64,000 nucleotides of DNA from Myxococcus llanfairpwllgwyngyllgogerychwyrndrobwllllantysiliogogogochensis. Its GTDB lineage: Bacteria > Myxococcota > Myxococcia > Myxococcales > Myxococcaceae. Made by a program: the position numbers and the translations under genes. The stretch spans positions 1 through 64,000 of the forward strand of contig NZ_VIFM01000005.1 of the NCBI RefSeq assembly GCF_006636215.1. Direction: 5' to 3'. This document shows, piece after piece, positions 29,951 through 39,677 of this stretch. The notes under the pieces were generated by a model. It was not told the DNA's origin and ran no database searches. It saw nothing but the letters and a program-made list of their open reading frames with translations. Position 1 is the first letter of the stretch; each line of letters begins with the position of its first letter.

Positions 29951-30566
29951 ATGGGAAGGGAATCGATGCGCGGAAGAAGGTGCGTACACCGGAGCTGGGC
30001 ACGTCGATGGAGGCCCCGGGGAGACTCACTCTATACCGATGGTCCGGGAAAGGGACAAACACGAACGGTCATGGCGATTCCCGCGCCAGCAGTACGGCCT
30101 GGTTCCGCAAGGAATAGACTTTCGGACGACTGGGCGCGCCTTCAATCAAGCGCTTCGGCATGACTTGATGTGGGCTGCGCGCGAAGGATGCGCCACCCTC
30201 CGCCTGGCGACGACCCGAGGCGCAATCATTTTGCGAGTGCACTTCGTTCCAAAATCAAGTTCCTGCGAGAGCAGACCCGAACTGGGGCGTCCGCCGCTGG
30301 CCTGAAAGAGCTCGCCGCAGGACTTGCCATCGTTGACGGCAGTGGCTCGGCTGCAGTGGTGCTCGACGAAATCGCAGGTCCTGGCCCATGGGACCACTCC
30401 ATCTGTCTCAGTGCCGCCGCGTGATTGTTGATGGCTGGGGTCATCTTCCCCGCGAACACTGTGTTCGCTCTGGCCGATTCCGTCTTTGAGCGCCCAGCGA
30501 AATGGATGCGGGATTCAGACAAATATCGCTTCTGGGTTCTGTCGAACCGAACATCGGCAGCATCGT
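29951..30566. other. Low-coding stretch
   Basis: About 600 bp with no convincing gene. Frames on both strands (for example 30170-30424 plus and 30146-30397 minus) are weak and mutually overlapping. The composition is less GC-biased than the flanks, which suggests decayed or acquired DNA. Confidence 0.4.
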
Positions 30567-30734
30567 ATGAAGCTGGCTCAGCGCCGGACGGAGGTGACCA
30601 CGCGGCTGCTGGAATTGTGCGAACGCGGCCTACTGGAGTTCAGTCGGCGCATTCTCTCGAATGTCATGAACTCGCCAGGCTCGCGCGAGGCGCTCGCTGC
30701 AAATCCATCCCTTTCATCGCGAGGCACGCGTTAG
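30567..30734 (+). CDS. Short hypothetical protein ending at a strong terminator
   Basis: 55 residues (begins MKLAQRRTEVTTRLLELCER), helical and basic. No ribosome binding site is visible, but the stop codon lies 2 bp before a 14-bp terminator stem, as at the end of a real transcript. It may be the 3' remnant of a longer gene. Confidence 0.35.
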   Translation: MKLAQRRTEVTTRLLELCERGLLEFSRRILSNVMNSPGSREALAANPSLSSRGTR

Positions 30735-30736
30735 AC

Positions 30737-30769
30737 AAGAAGGCCCTGCCAGTTGGCAGGGCCTTCTTT
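30737..30769. terminator. Rho-independent terminator
   Basis: A 14-bp perfect stem (arms at 30737-30750 and 30755-30768, GAAGGCCCTGCC / GGCAGGGCCTTC) with AGTT loop. It sits 157 bp downstream of the stop of the dihaem cytochrome gene on the other strand, so it may terminate both. Confidence 0.75.
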
Positions 30770-30925
30770 CAGCTCCCCCTACTCCCGCCCGCTACGCCCA
30801 ATAGGGCTTCTGTCCTTCCCATGCTTTGTTGCAGGCGACCCACCTCGCAGGCGCCTCCCCTCCTGGCGCCGATGGAGTGTGCCGAAGCGTGGCGATCGAA
30901 TCCCCGCCACGCTCCGGGATAGGGC

Positions 30926-32857
30926 TCACAACGTCTTCATGTACTCGATCAGCGCGGTGCGCTCCGCATCGGTCAGCACGTCGGTGAACGTGTGGCCTGA
31001 GTTCGACTGGCTGAACATCCGGGTGTTGTAGATCTTGCGATCCTCGATATCCGAGTTCGAGAAACTCGGGGCCACGATGCTGCCGAGGAGGTTCCAGGCC
31101 AGCGCGCCGTTGCCGTACAGCAGCGACAGCCCGCCCTCGATGAGCGGCGTCTCGTTCGGATCCCACGGATTGCAGTGGTTGAACGGCGAGAAGGTCAGGT
31201 GGCTGCACGCAATCGTGTCGTACTTCCACCCGACCTTGGTCTGGTCATAGGCCGTCGCGAGGTCGGTCTCGAATCCCATTACAACGCCGAACCTCGGCGA
31301 CTTCGACTTGCGACGCCAGATGCGCGGGCGGTCCGACGACTTGAGCAAGCTCCAGAGGTTGGGCACCGAGCCGTTGTGGAAGTAGGGGCCGGAAGCCCAG
31401 ACACCGTAGAGCGGCTGCGCGAGATAGCCGATCATGTTGTACTTTTCGGCGCACCCGTCCTGACCGTTGTACCCGAAGAAGCTGTTCTTGGCCTGGGTCT
31501 CGACGGCTCCGTCGTTGGCGAGCAGTCGGGCTTCATCGGTGTCGATGACGTTGATCGCCGTGACGTTGGCCGCCATGCCCTCGAACAAGGGATTGGCGAG
31601 GAAGTTTGGATCGTTCACGTAGCGCGGCGCGTAGGCTCCATGACAGCTCGCGCACGAGCCGTTGCCGGCCTGCTGCGGCTTCACGACCGGGTTGTTGCGG
31701 TTCGCTGCCCACAGGTCGAGCGTGTGGAACAAGACCGACCCCTGCTGCGCGAGCGCCGTGTTGACCGGCAGAGGGTAGGCCGGCGACTTCAGGCCGAGCA
31801 TCCAGGTGTTCGCCTCGTACTCGTTCTCGAGGATCCAGTCGTAGCCGCCCTCGTAGTTCGGCAGCGCGGCGCCCGGCATGTACCACGAGAGCTCGATGCG
31901 CGTGGCGTCGCTGCTCATCCCGGCGTCGAAGAACTTCACCGGCCGGTGCCCGAGGTTCCACCAGTTCGGCGGGTCTTCCGTGCCCGTCGATCCGGCCGCC
32001 CAGATCTCCGGATTGAGGATGACGCCGGGGATGGTCCCGTCGGGGTCGAAGATGGTGAGCAGGGCGAAGAGCTGGAAGTTGGTGATGTTCCCCGTGCCGC
32101 GGATGCGATTCAGGGAGGCAATCGTGAAGGCGGGGTTGAGGCCTCCGAGCTCTCCCAGGAACAGGGACGCGTCGGTGAGGCCGTTGGTGCCGTGCAACGC
32201 CCCCAGGCCCGCGCCGTCGCTCGCCTTGCCAATCTGGCCGCTGTGACAGACCGAACACGTGACGCCAATCTGTCCGCTCCACGAGCCGTCGGGATTGCGT
32301 GTCTGGGTCAGTGCCATCGGCAGTTGGCCGGAGCCACCGTTCGTGCGGTTCGGATCCTCGAACGGGAGAGGATACGGATTGCGCTGCGCGCTGAGCGGGG
32401 TGCCGTAGCGCTCGGCGACGAGGTTGTCGAAGTCGGAAGGGCGGAACGGCAGGCCCCACCTCAGCCACAGCGCGTTGTACTGGGACGCCGACATCGACCA
32501 GAGACTCCAGGCGGAATGGCCGCTGAACTCCCAGCCGGCATCGGGATTTCCGTTTCCGCCGAGCAGGCGCCCTCCAGCCGCATTGGTCGACCGCAGCTCG
32601 CCACACGTCAGCGGAGCCCGGTTCATGCACGAGTTCCATCCCACGTTGAAGACGACGTTCTTGTTCGCCGTCGGCGTCACGAGTGACCGTGGGTCGGGCG
32701 GTAGGAGCGTCGCATCGGACTTGCCCGTACAGAAATCGAACCAGTAGTGCCCTCCACGCTTGCTGCCGAGCAGGTCCGATTGTGCTGCCGCCGGTGTGCC
32801 GCCGACACAGACAAAACACATCGCGACGAGAACGCTTCGAGTCAGACGTGCCGCCAT
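30926..32857 (-). CDS. RoxA/RoxB-like dihaem c-type cytochrome, candidate rubber oxygenase
   Basis: 643 residues with a signal peptide (LVAMCFVCVGGTPAAAQ). Two covalent haem motifs are present: CSVCH at 201-205 and CASCH at 402-406. Their spacing of about 200 residues and the overall length match the rubber oxygenases RoxA and RoxB (about 650-680 residues, haem ligands near 195 and 394), which cleave poly(cis-1,4-isoprene) outside the cell; homologues are reported in myxobacteria. Other segments of the domain (GPYFHNGSVPNLWSLL; NWWNLGHRPVKFFDAG) suit the peroxidase-like di-haem fold. It could instead be another dihaem oxidase or peroxidase. A TetR regulator is divergent from it. Confidence 0.72.
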   Translation of the reverse strand: MAARLTRSVLVAMCFVCVGGTPAAAQSDLLGSKRGGHYWFDFCTGKSDATLLPPDPRSLVTPTANKNVVFNVGWNSCMNRAPLTCGELRSTNAAGGRLLGGNGNPDAGWEFSGHSAWSLWSMSASQYNALWLRWGLPFRPSDFDNLVAERYGTPLSAQRNPYPLPFEDPNRTNGGSGQLPMALTQTRNPDGSWSGQIGVTCSVCHSGQIGKASDGAGLGALHGTNGLTDASLFLGELGGLNPAFTIASLNRIRGTGNITNFQLFALLTIFDPDGTIPGVILNPEIWAAGSTGTEDPPNWWNLGHRPVKFFDAGMSSDATRIELSWYMPGAALPNYEGGYDWILENEYEANTWMLGLKSPAYPLPVNTALAQQGSVLFHTLDLWAANRNNPVVKPQQAGNGSCASCHGAYAPRYVNDPNFLANPLFEGMAANVTAINVIDTDEARLLANDGAVETQAKNSFFGYNGQDGCAEKYNMIGYLAQPLYGVWASGPYFHNGSVPNLWSLLKSSDRPRIWRRKSKSPRFGVVMGFETDLATAYDQTKVGWKYDTIACSHLTFSPFNHCNPWDPNETPLIEGGLSLLYGNGALAWNLLGSIVAPSFSNSDIEDRKIYNTRMFSQSNSGHTFTDVLTDAERTALIEYMKTL

Positions 32858-33192
32858 GACGTCCCTCCTCCTGACAGCCTGTGGGTCGGTCGGATGGGGC
32901 TTCGGTCCGACCGGCTGGGCGCGTGCTCGGAGACATCAGTTTCCGAGACGCACGCTCGGTATGAGCGCACTTCACGTGTACCCCGAAAAGGGACATTTGT
33001 CGCCAAAGTGGCGTAGGCGACATTTGTCGCCTACCGCCTCTTGCGAAAGTCAGGGCTGGGCGGGTGCCCGTCCGGGCGTCGAGTCCAAGGAAGGACTCGG
33101 CCGCCACCGCCAGGTTGTCGAGCGAACCCTGGCGTGGAAGAACCCGCTTGGCCGACTGCGAGTCCGCGACGGACGCAATGGAGTCAAGCGCC
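32858..33192. other. Divergent promoter region of cytochrome and TetR genes
   Basis: 335 bp without a gene, carrying the two palindromes listed next. Confidence 0.55.
32990..33034. promoter_or_regulatory. Pair of palindromes, candidate TetR operator
   Basis: A perfect 22-bp palindrome GTAGGCGACA-TT-TGTCGCCTAC lies at 33013-33034. A second, half-matching copy (GGGACA-TT-TGTCGCC) lies at 32990-33004, with centres 27 bp apart. Both sit between the TetR gene and the dihaem cytochrome gene. TetR proteins usually bind such palindromes next to their own genes, so this is the likely operator. Confidence 0.65.
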
Positions 33193-33843
33193 ATGGCTGA
33201 CGATGCGCGTCAATCCGCTCCCAACCCAGACTTCGTGGCGCGCAAGCCGCAGCAGCAGCGCGCCAAGGTCCGGGTCGATGCCGTGCTCCAGGCGGCGGAG
33301 GAGCTGCTGCTCGAATCAGGGCTCTCGGCCTTCTCCATCCCGACGCTGGCGGAGCGTCTCGAGTACCCGCGCTCGACGATCTACAAGTTCTTTCCGACCC
33401 CCCAAGCCCTGCTCAACGAGCTCGCGGAGCGCCAACTGGCGGCGCTGGAAGCGCACCTGACGAACTATGCCCAAAGCCTCCTGGGGGCCAAGGACTGGCA
33501 GGAACCGCTCACGCGCATGGTTCAGGAGGCGGCGGATTTCTACCGCACGCATCCGGCGGCGCAGGTCGTCCTGCTGACCGGACCGGTCTCGGATGTGAGC
33601 TTTCGCGCGCTCGAGTCCACGATCGCGCGCCTCGGCACGCTCGCGCGCAACCTGCTCGCGACGCACGGCATCGACATCCCGCGGGGCTCGCCGGACATCG
33701 CGGCGCTGGCGGTGGAGTTCGGCACCGCGAGCCTGCGGATGTCCTTCTACCTTCATGGCCGCATGACGAACGAATACACCCAGGCCGCGGCCGACGTGAT
33801 GATTTCATTCCTGGCAATGCGGCTGGGATTGCCTCTGCGCTGA
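33193..33843 (+). CDS. TetR-family transcriptional regulator
   Basis: 216 residues. The N-terminal helix-turn-helix (VLQAAEELLLESGLSAFSIP and YPRSTIYKFFPTPQALL) is typical TetR. The C-terminal helical ligand domain is not assigned. It is divergent from the RoxA/RoxB-like gene with palindromes in between, so it probably represses that gene until an inducer binds. Confidence 0.9.
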   Translation: MADDARQSAPNPDFVARKPQQQRAKVRVDAVLQAAEELLLESGLSAFSIPTLAERLEYPRSTIYKFFPTPQALLNELAERQLAALEAHLTNYAQSLLGAKDWQEPLTRMVQEAADFYRTHPAAQVVLLTGPVSDVSFRALESTIARLGTLARNLLATHGIDIPRGSPDIAALAVEFGTASLRMSFYLHGRMTNEYTQAAADVMISFLAMRLGLPLR

Positions 33844-33951
33844 TTCAGGCCCAGGCGTCCAGCAGGGAGCGAGCGGGACACCTCCATAGCAAGAATTTCA
33901 CGTTTTCATGTTAAATCTGCTCTGGTTCGAGTCATCCAACCAGGGAGCGAC

Positions 33952-36429
33952 ATGAATACCCGAGCCCGTCCAGGGAGCTTCAACCCGCGCCGCCTCTCGA
34001 CCCCGACGAAGCTGCTGTGGGGCCTGCTCGTCGTCCTGACCGCCTGCGGAGGCCCGGACACGGGAGGCTCCGGGAGCCCCACCGACGGGGTCCAGGAAGC
34101 GCAGGCCCTCGCACCGGCCAACGTGCAGGCCTTCTACGCGGAGTCCCGGTGGGGGACCCGCTTCGGCGTCAAGGGCCCCTACTACGGTCCCCTGGGGCAC
34201 CGGGGGCTGGACCTCTACGCGAGCGCGGGCCAGGCCATCCCCGCGCTCCGCTCGGGCACCGTTCGCCGCGTGCAGTACTCCTCCATCGTGGGACACACCC
34301 TCGCGGTGGAGTCCGCTCCGGGCGACTTCTCCGGGTACGCCCACGTCATCCGGACGCGCTTCGCGGTGGGCGATTACGTCCAGCAGGGAGACATCATCGC
34401 GTACGTGGCGGGCGCGGGAGACGACCACGGCTCGGCGTGGACCGGGCCCCACCTCCACATGACCCGGGGCACCACCAACAACGTCGCGTTCGGCGAGAAC
34501 GTCAGCGACCCCGCGCCGCTCATCCGCAACGTGCTCGGCACCGGCAGCGGCGGCGGCACCGGCAGCGGCGGAGGTTCCGGGGGAATCCAGATCAGCATCG
34601 ACGAAGGGAAGATCCTCCAGCGCGTGGCCCAGCGGGGCGGCTACACGGGCGCGGTGGACGGCGTACCCGGCGTCAACACGTGGAAGGGCATCCAGACGGT
34701 CCTCACCGGCAAGGGCTTCTACTCCGGCCCCATCGACGGCGTGCCGGGTGAGAACACCTGGAAGGGAGTCCAGCGGCTCGCCCAGCTCGGCGGGTACACG
34801 GGCCCCGTGGATGGCTTCCCGGGGCAGTACACCTACGCGGGGCTCACCACCTGGCTGGCCCAGGACCCCGGAACGCCTCCGCCGTCCGGGATGAGCGGTG
34901 TGTATGGGATTGATGTCGGCACGACGCAGCGGGACCTGGACTTCAATGCCATCAAGAGCGCCGGCTACCAGTTCGCGATCGTCAAGGCCGGCGGCTCCAA
35001 TGTCTCTCCCCTCTACGTCGCGCCCTACTACACCCAGCAGGTCGCCCGGGCCCGCGCGGCCGGGCTGCTCGTGGGGCACTACTGGGTGGCGGGCTCGTAC
35101 ACCCCGGCCGGTGACGCGCAGTACTTCGTGGACCACCTCTACGACCACCGGCCCGGTGACCTGCTGGTGCTCGACAACGAGGCCATCGACAACGGCATCT
35201 TCTGGAATGACTCCCTGACCGCGAGCTTCATGCAGGCGGTCAAGACGCGGCTGGGCAAGGCCCCGTTCCTGTACACGTACTCGAGTCTGCTCAAGGCCCA
35301 CACCTGGCCCCAGACGCAGGCCGTGGGCTCGAAGCTCTGGATTGCCCACTACACGGGCACGCCGGGCAACCCGTCCGTGGGGACGGCCTATCCCACGTGG
35401 GAGATCCACCAGTACACGTCGTCCGGCAACCAGAACGGGATTCCGCTCGACCTGAACGTCGCGAAGCTGTCCGCGTTCGCCGGACTGGCCCAGCCCCCGC
35501 TGGGCGCGACGGCGCCTCCGCCCACGGCCATCCCCGGAGGGAGTGGCGGCGGAGGCACCCCCGTCATCACCGCCCAGCAGGGAACCATCCTCCAGAACCT
35601 GGCGCGCCGCGGGGGCTATACCGGCCCCATTGACGGCGTGCCGGGGGCCCAGACCTGGACGGGCATCCAGAAGGTCCTGCGTGAGCTGGGGTATTACTCG
35701 GGGCCGGCCGACGGCGTCCCGGGCGTCAACACGTACAAGGGATTGCAACTGCTGGCCCAGGACGGTGGCTACACGGGCCCCATCGATGGCGTCCCCGGCC
35801 CCAATACCTATAACGGCATCCAGGCGTACCTGGACGGGTCCTCCGGTCCCGTGCCGCCCGTCACCCAGGCCCAGGGCGTGACGCTGCAACGGATTGCGAG
35901 CGCGGGCGGGTATACCGGCGCGGTGGATGGCGTCCCCGGCACGAACACGTGGAAGGGCGTCCAGCAGGTCCTCGGGGGGTATGGCTATTCCGGACCCGTG
36001 GATGGCGTCATGGGCACCCAGTCCTACGCGGCGCTCCAGCGCTTCGCCGCGAAGGGCGGCTACACGGGCCCCATCGACGGTGCCATGGGCACCCAGTCCT
36101 GGAAGGGCGTGCAGACCGTGCTGCGGGGCTTCGGCTACACGGGCCCCATCGACGGTGTCATGGGCACCCAGTCCTACGCGGCGCTGCAACGGGTGGCGCG
36201 CCTGGGCGGGTACATGGGCCCCCCTGATGGGGCCCCGGGCGTGAACTCGTGGCGGGGCCTCCAGTCCTTCCTGAGCGGCGCCGGGTACACGGGGCCCGTT
36301 GACGGGGTCCCCGGGACGAACACGTACAAGGTGCTCCAGTCGCTGGCGAACCGGGGCGGCTACAGCGGGCCGCTCGACGGCATCCCCGGCCCCAACACGT
36401 ACGCGGGCCTGGCGAACCTCCTGGACTGA
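33952..36429 (+). CDS. Modular lysin lipoprotein: M23 peptidase, GH25 lysozyme and 13 peptidoglycan-binding-like repeats
   Basis: 825 residues. Signal peptide with lipobox LTAC (C32). An M23/LytM domain follows at about 60-180, with H83 and D87 in HRGLDLY and H167/H169 in GPHLHM as metal ligands. Three short repeats (GGYTGAVDGVPGVNTWKGIQ type) precede a GH25 muramidase domain (about 318-520; YGIDVGTTQRDLDF and VLDNEAID). Ten more repeats of the same type close the protein, 13 in all, some pairs near-identical. The repeat type and GH25 coupling resemble endolysins of actinobacterial phages. It probably cuts both peptide and glycan of prey or rival walls. Confidence 0.88.
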   Translation: MNTRARPGSFNPRRLSTPTKLLWGLLVVLTACGGPDTGGSGSPTDGVQEAQALAPANVQAFYAESRWGTRFGVKGPYYGPLGHRGLDLYASAGQAIPALRSGTVRRVQYSSIVGHTLAVESAPGDFSGYAHVIRTRFAVGDYVQQGDIIAYVAGAGDDHGSAWTGPHLHMTRGTTNNVAFGENVSDPAPLIRNVLGTGSGGGTGSGGGSGGIQISIDEGKILQRVAQRGGYTGAVDGVPGVNTWKGIQTVLTGKGFYSGPIDGVPGENTWKGVQRLAQLGGYTGPVDGFPGQYTYAGLTTWLAQDPGTPPPSGMSGVYGIDVGTTQRDLDFNAIKSAGYQFAIVKAGGSNVSPLYVAPYYTQQVARARAAGLLVGHYWVAGSYTPAGDAQYFVDHLYDHRPGDLLVLDNEAIDNGIFWNDSLTASFMQAVKTRLGKAPFLYTYSSLLKAHTWPQTQAVGSKLWIAHYTGTPGNPSVGTAYPTWEIHQYTSSGNQNGIPLDLNVAKLSAFAGLAQPPLGATAPPPTAIPGGSGGGGTPVITAQQGTILQNLARRGGYTGPIDGVPGAQTWTGIQKVLRELGYYSGPADGVPGVNTYKGLQLLAQDGGYTGPIDGVPGPNTYNGIQAYLDGSSGPVPPVTQAQGVTLQRIASAGGYTGAVDGVPGTNTWKGVQQVLGGYGYSGPVDGVMGTQSYAALQRFAAKGGYTGPIDGAMGTQSWKGVQTVLRGFGYTGPIDGVMGTQSYAALQRVARLGGYMGPPDGAPGVNSWRGLQSFLSGAGYTGPVDGVPGTNTYKVLQSLANRGGYSGPLDGIPGPNTYAGLANLLD

Positions 36430-36445
36430 CGTCTGGCCCACTGCC

Positions 36446-36479
36446 CCAGGCCCGCTCCCGTGCGTCGGGAGGGGCCTGG
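36446..36479. terminator. Terminator hairpin between convergent genes
   Basis: CCAGGCCC-G-CTCCCG / CGGGAG-GGGCCTGG with loop TGCGT and one bulged base, between the lysin and the dihydrofolate-reductase-like gene. Confidence 0.7.
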
Positions 36480-36500
36480 CGCGGAGTCACAGACTCCAAC

Positions 36501-37055
36501 TCATCCCGCTTTGCGACGGAAGTGGAGCGCCAGTACGCCGGACTTGAACCGCTGCGTCGATAGGAGTTCGAGCTGCCGCGCACTCGACAGGCCCTGAAAC
36601 AACGTCGGCCCGCGGCCACCGATGATGGGATGAACGACGATGCGGTACTCGTCGATGAGCCCCCACTCCTCGAGCGCGGCCGCGAGCTTGGGCGCTCCGA
36701 CGAGGACACCCCGCTCGGTCTTCGCTTTCAGCGCCGAGATCGCCTCGCGAAGGTCACCCTCCACCTTGATCGTGTTCCGCCACGGAAAGTCGCTCCGCGA
36801 ACCCGACACGACGTACTTTGCCTTCGCCTCGAGCTTCTGTGCCCACTCGCGCATCGCGCGCGGCGCCTTTTCGTCGCGTGCCACCGCGGGCCAGGCTCCC
36901 TCCATCAGCTCGTAGGTGTTGCGCCCGAAGAGCATCGCCCCGCTCTGGTCCATGAGCTGCGTCCAATAGTCGTGCAGCTCGTCGTCCGCGATGCCCTGGG
37001 TGTGATCGATGCACCCGTCCAAAGTGACGTTGAGACCGAAGGTGAGGAGGTTCAT
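36501..37055 (-). CDS. Dihydrofolate reductase / RibD C-terminal-like protein
   Basis: 184 residues of the RibD_C/DHFR-like fold: MNLLTFGLNVTLDGCIDHTQ, MLFGRNTYELMEG, and RIVVHPIIGGRGPTLFQGL are the family's conserved segments. These stand-alone reductases are common but usually of unknown substrate; true folate reduction is unlikely because a FolA-like active site is not apparent. Confidence 0.88.
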   Translation of the reverse strand: MNLLTFGLNVTLDGCIDHTQGIADDELHDYWTQLMDQSGAMLFGRNTYELMEGAWPAVARDEKAPRAMREWAQKLEAKAKYVVSGSRSDFPWRNTIKVEGDLREAISALKAKTERGVLVGAPKLAAALEEWGLIDEYRIVVHPIIGGRGPTLFQGLSSARQLELLSTQRFKSGVLALHFRRKAG

Positions 37056-37238
37056 GGCGTGGGATTCTACGAAAAGCGCGCCCAGCGCGCAGCAGCCCGA
37101 GCCAGCGACGCAATGCCCGTCAGGCGCCCGCGCGTCTTCCGGTGCGCCGCGCGCGAGGCACGCGGCGCACCGATTCTCCTACCGAGACCGCGCTGAAATC
37201 AGGGCACACCGCCCCATCGCGGCATCGCGGACAGCTCC

Positions 37239-39677
37239 TCAGAGTCCGTTGGGGACCACGGTCACGGTGGCGGAGCCCCTGTTGGTCAGGATGAGATCGG
37301 GGTACCCATCCGCGTCCATGTCCGCGGTGGCGATGGCGTTGAGGCCAGGCGAGGCGCCGGTCGTGACGACGGTGTCCGCGGTGAAGCCTCCGTTGCCGTT
37401 GCCGGTCATCGGGCGGACGCCGCCCGATGCCGCTGTCACGAGGATGTAGGCGTCGAGCTTGCCATCGCCGTTGAAGTCACCGGCCACGACGCCCAGCGCC
37501 GAGTTGGCGGCCGTATTGGTCGCGGCGGTTGACTGAGCGCCGCTCGCGAAGGTGCCGTCGCCGTTCCCTCTGAAGTAGAAGAGGAACCGGCCGGCCGCGC
37601 CGTTCGAGAGGATGTCGAGCATGCCGTCGCCGTTGGCGTCGCCGAAGGCGATGCCCGCTGTCTGGCCGCCGGCGGAATTGCTGTAGGCGACGGGTGCGGC
37701 GAACGTGCCGTCTCCCTGGTTGATGAGGACCGACAGGCGTGCGCTGGCCGGGCTCGTCACCACGATATCGGAGAAGCCATCGCTGTTCAGGTCACGGCAG
37801 GCGATGCTCGACTGCACGCCGCCGGTGCTCTGGATGCCGATGAACGTGGGCGCGCCGAAGTTGCCCGCGCCGGTGCCGAACAGCACGCTCACCTGGCTCT
37901 GGGTCACGCTTGTCGTGGCGATGTCAGCCACCCCGTCGTGATCGAAGTCCCCGGTGCAGAGGTGGACGGAGCCCGGGGTGCCCGTGGTGAAGCTCGTCGG
38001 CGCGCCGAAGGTCCCGGGCGCGCTCGAGCCCAGGTTCTTGTAGACGCTGATGTTTCCGTTGATGAGGGGCAGGTTGGTCTGGCCGTCGACAGTGACGGCG
38101 TCGAGCCACCCGTCGCCGTCCACGTCCACGGCCACGACCGCGTTGCTGGAGAGCGAGGCGCTCCCGTAGTTGACCTCCGGCTGGACGCTGGCGTCGCCAT
38201 TCCCCAGGAAGACGGAGAGCGAGCCAGAGGGAGTCTGGGTCGTCCCGGATTCGGCGTTGGCCACCAGGATGTCGAGCTTGCCGTCGCCATTCACATCGGC
38301 GACCGCCGGGGCCAGCGGGCTGTGGTTCGCTGGGGAGCTGACCGGCGTGCCGGGGACCTGGCCGGGTGGGATGGCCTGGCAGGTGGCGTTCGAGCAGATC
38401 TGACCCGTCGAGCACACGATGCCGCAGGCGCCGCAACTCTCGGCGTCGCTCTGGAGGTTCACCTCGCAGCCGTCGGACGAGTTCGCGTTGCAGTCCGCGA
38501 GGGTGCCGGAGCAAGATTGGCAGATGTTCCCCTCGTAGGTGGGCGCGCACTTGCAGGTGTAGCTACCCACGCCGTCGATGCAGGTGCCGCCGTTCAGGCA
38601 GGGGTTTGCGGCGCACTCGTCGATGTTGGTGCAGATCACCCCGTCGCCTTCGTACCCCGCATTGCAGGCGCAGGTGAAGGAGCCTCCGATGTTGGTGCAG
38701 GCGGCGTTTTCGCTGCAATTGTCGGTACCGGCGGCGCACTCGTCGATGTCGGTGCAGGTCACGCCGTCGCCCTCGTAGCCCGCGGTGCAGGCGCAGGTGA
38801 AGGAGCCCCCGATGTTGGTGCAGGTGGCGTTCTCGCTGCAATTGTCGGTACCGGCGGCACACTCGTCGATGTCGGTACAGGTCACGCCGTCGCCCTCGTA
38901 CCCCGCGGTGCAGGCGCAGGTGAAGGAGCCCCCGATGTTGGTGCAGGTGGCGTTTTCGCTGCAATTGTCGGTACCGGCGGCGCACTCGTCGATGTCGGTA
39001 CACACTGTCGGCTGTCCCGTGCAGGTGTAGCCCGGCTCCAACTGGCAGACGCTGTTGCAGCCGTCTCCCGAGAGTTGATTGCCGTCGTCACAGACTTCGA
39101 ATCCGCCCAGCACCCCATCACCACAGACGGCCCGCAGCGACGTCTCCACCGCGTCCACGAGGTAGATGGCGAGCGCGCCCTTCAGGCGCACATAGCGATA
39201 GGGGACGTTCCCCGGGTAGAGCGCCACCGCCACATGCGTCCCCAGGCCCAGCTCCACCAGGTGCAACGAGCTGGAGCCGATGAAGGTCCCATCCGCCTTC
39301 AGGAAGTCCACCTGGGCCACCAGCGCCAACGACAGGCCCTTGTAATAGACGCGCAGGTCGCCGGTGCCTTCCTCGCCCGCACCCAGGTCCAACACCAGCG
39401 CCGCGTTGAGCAGGCCCAGCAGCGTCGCCGCCTGTCCATCCGGAGCGCCCAGCGCCGCGCTCGCGTTGAGCACCGCCGCATTGGTGCCCGACGCCACCGC
39501 GTCCGCATACGGGTCCCACGTCAACGAGGCTTCCAGCGGCTCACTCGTCAACGCCCCGGAGTCTTCTTGTGACACCCCATCCGCGGGAGGACGGGAGTCC
39601 ACACCACACGCCCCCAGTGACAAGGCCAGTGTCACGCCCAGCCCCCACGACCACAGCACACCTTGACGGCTTCGCAT
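37239..39677 (-). CDS. Large lipoprotein with DUF4215 Cys-rich module, four EGF domains and FG-GAP/VCBS repeats
   Basis: 812 residues. The signal ends LALSLGAC. A 120-residue N-terminal domain ([20 protein letters not shown]) precedes the myxobacterial Cys-rich DUF4215-type module ([20 protein letters not shown]). Four calcium-binding EGF domains follow: three near-identical 41-residue copies ([18 protein letters not shown]) and a fourth divergent one. A second Cys-rich segment and about seven FG-GAP/VCBS repeats ([30 protein letters not shown]) form a C-terminal propeller with repeated DxNGDG calcium loops. The ATG at 39677 follows GGGGGAG. Likely a surface adhesin; this is inference. Confidence 0.85.
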   Translation of the reverse strand: MRSRQGVLWSWGLGVTLALSLGACGVDSRPPADGVSQEDSGALTSEPLEASLTWDPYADAVASGTNAAVLNASAALGAPDGQAATLLGLLNAALVLDLGAGEEGTGDLRVYYKGLSLALVAQVDFLKADGTFIGSSSLHLVELGLGTHVAVALYPGNVPYRYVRLKGALAIYLVDAVETSLRAVCGDGVLGGFEVCDDGNQLSGDGCNSVCQLEPGYTCTGQPTVCTDIDECAAGTDNCSENATCTNIGGSFTCACTAGYEGDGVTCTDIDECAAGTDNCSENATCTNIGGSFTCACTAGYEGDGVTCTDIDECAAGTDNCSENAACTNIGGSFTCACNAGYEGDGVICTNIDECAANPCLNGGTCIDGVGSYTCKCAPTYEGNICQSCSGTLADCNANSSDGCEVNLQSDAESCGACGIVCSTGQICSNATCQAIPPGQVPGTPVSSPANHSPLAPAVADVNGDGKLDILVANAESGTTQTPSGSLSVFLGNGDASVQPEVNYGSASLSSNAVVAVDVDGDGWLDAVTVDGQTNLPLINGNISVYKNLGSSAPGTFGAPTSFTTGTPGSVHLCTGDFDHDGVADIATTSVTQSQVSVLFGTGAGNFGAPTFIGIQSTGGVQSSIACRDLNSDGFSDIVVTSPASARLSVLINQGDGTFAAPVAYSNSAGGQTAGIAFGDANGDGMLDILSNGAAGRFLFYFRGNGDGTFASGAQSTAATNTAANSALGVVAGDFNGDGKLDAYILVTAASGGVRPMTGNGNGGFTADTVVTTGASPGLNAIATADMDADGYPDLILTNRGSATVTVVPNGL
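38637..39005 (-). repeat. Three tandem 123-bp repeats encoding EGF domains
   Basis: The DNA unit repeats exactly every 123 bp (marker CACTCGTCG at 38614, 38737, 38860 and 38983) and encodes the 41-residue EGF unit. The copies differ at only a few bases, pointing to recent expansion or ongoing homogenisation. Confidence 0.85.

Noticed and set aside
30146-30424. Overlapping short frames on both strands
   Set aside because: Neither has a ribosome binding site or recognisable motif, and they exclude each other.
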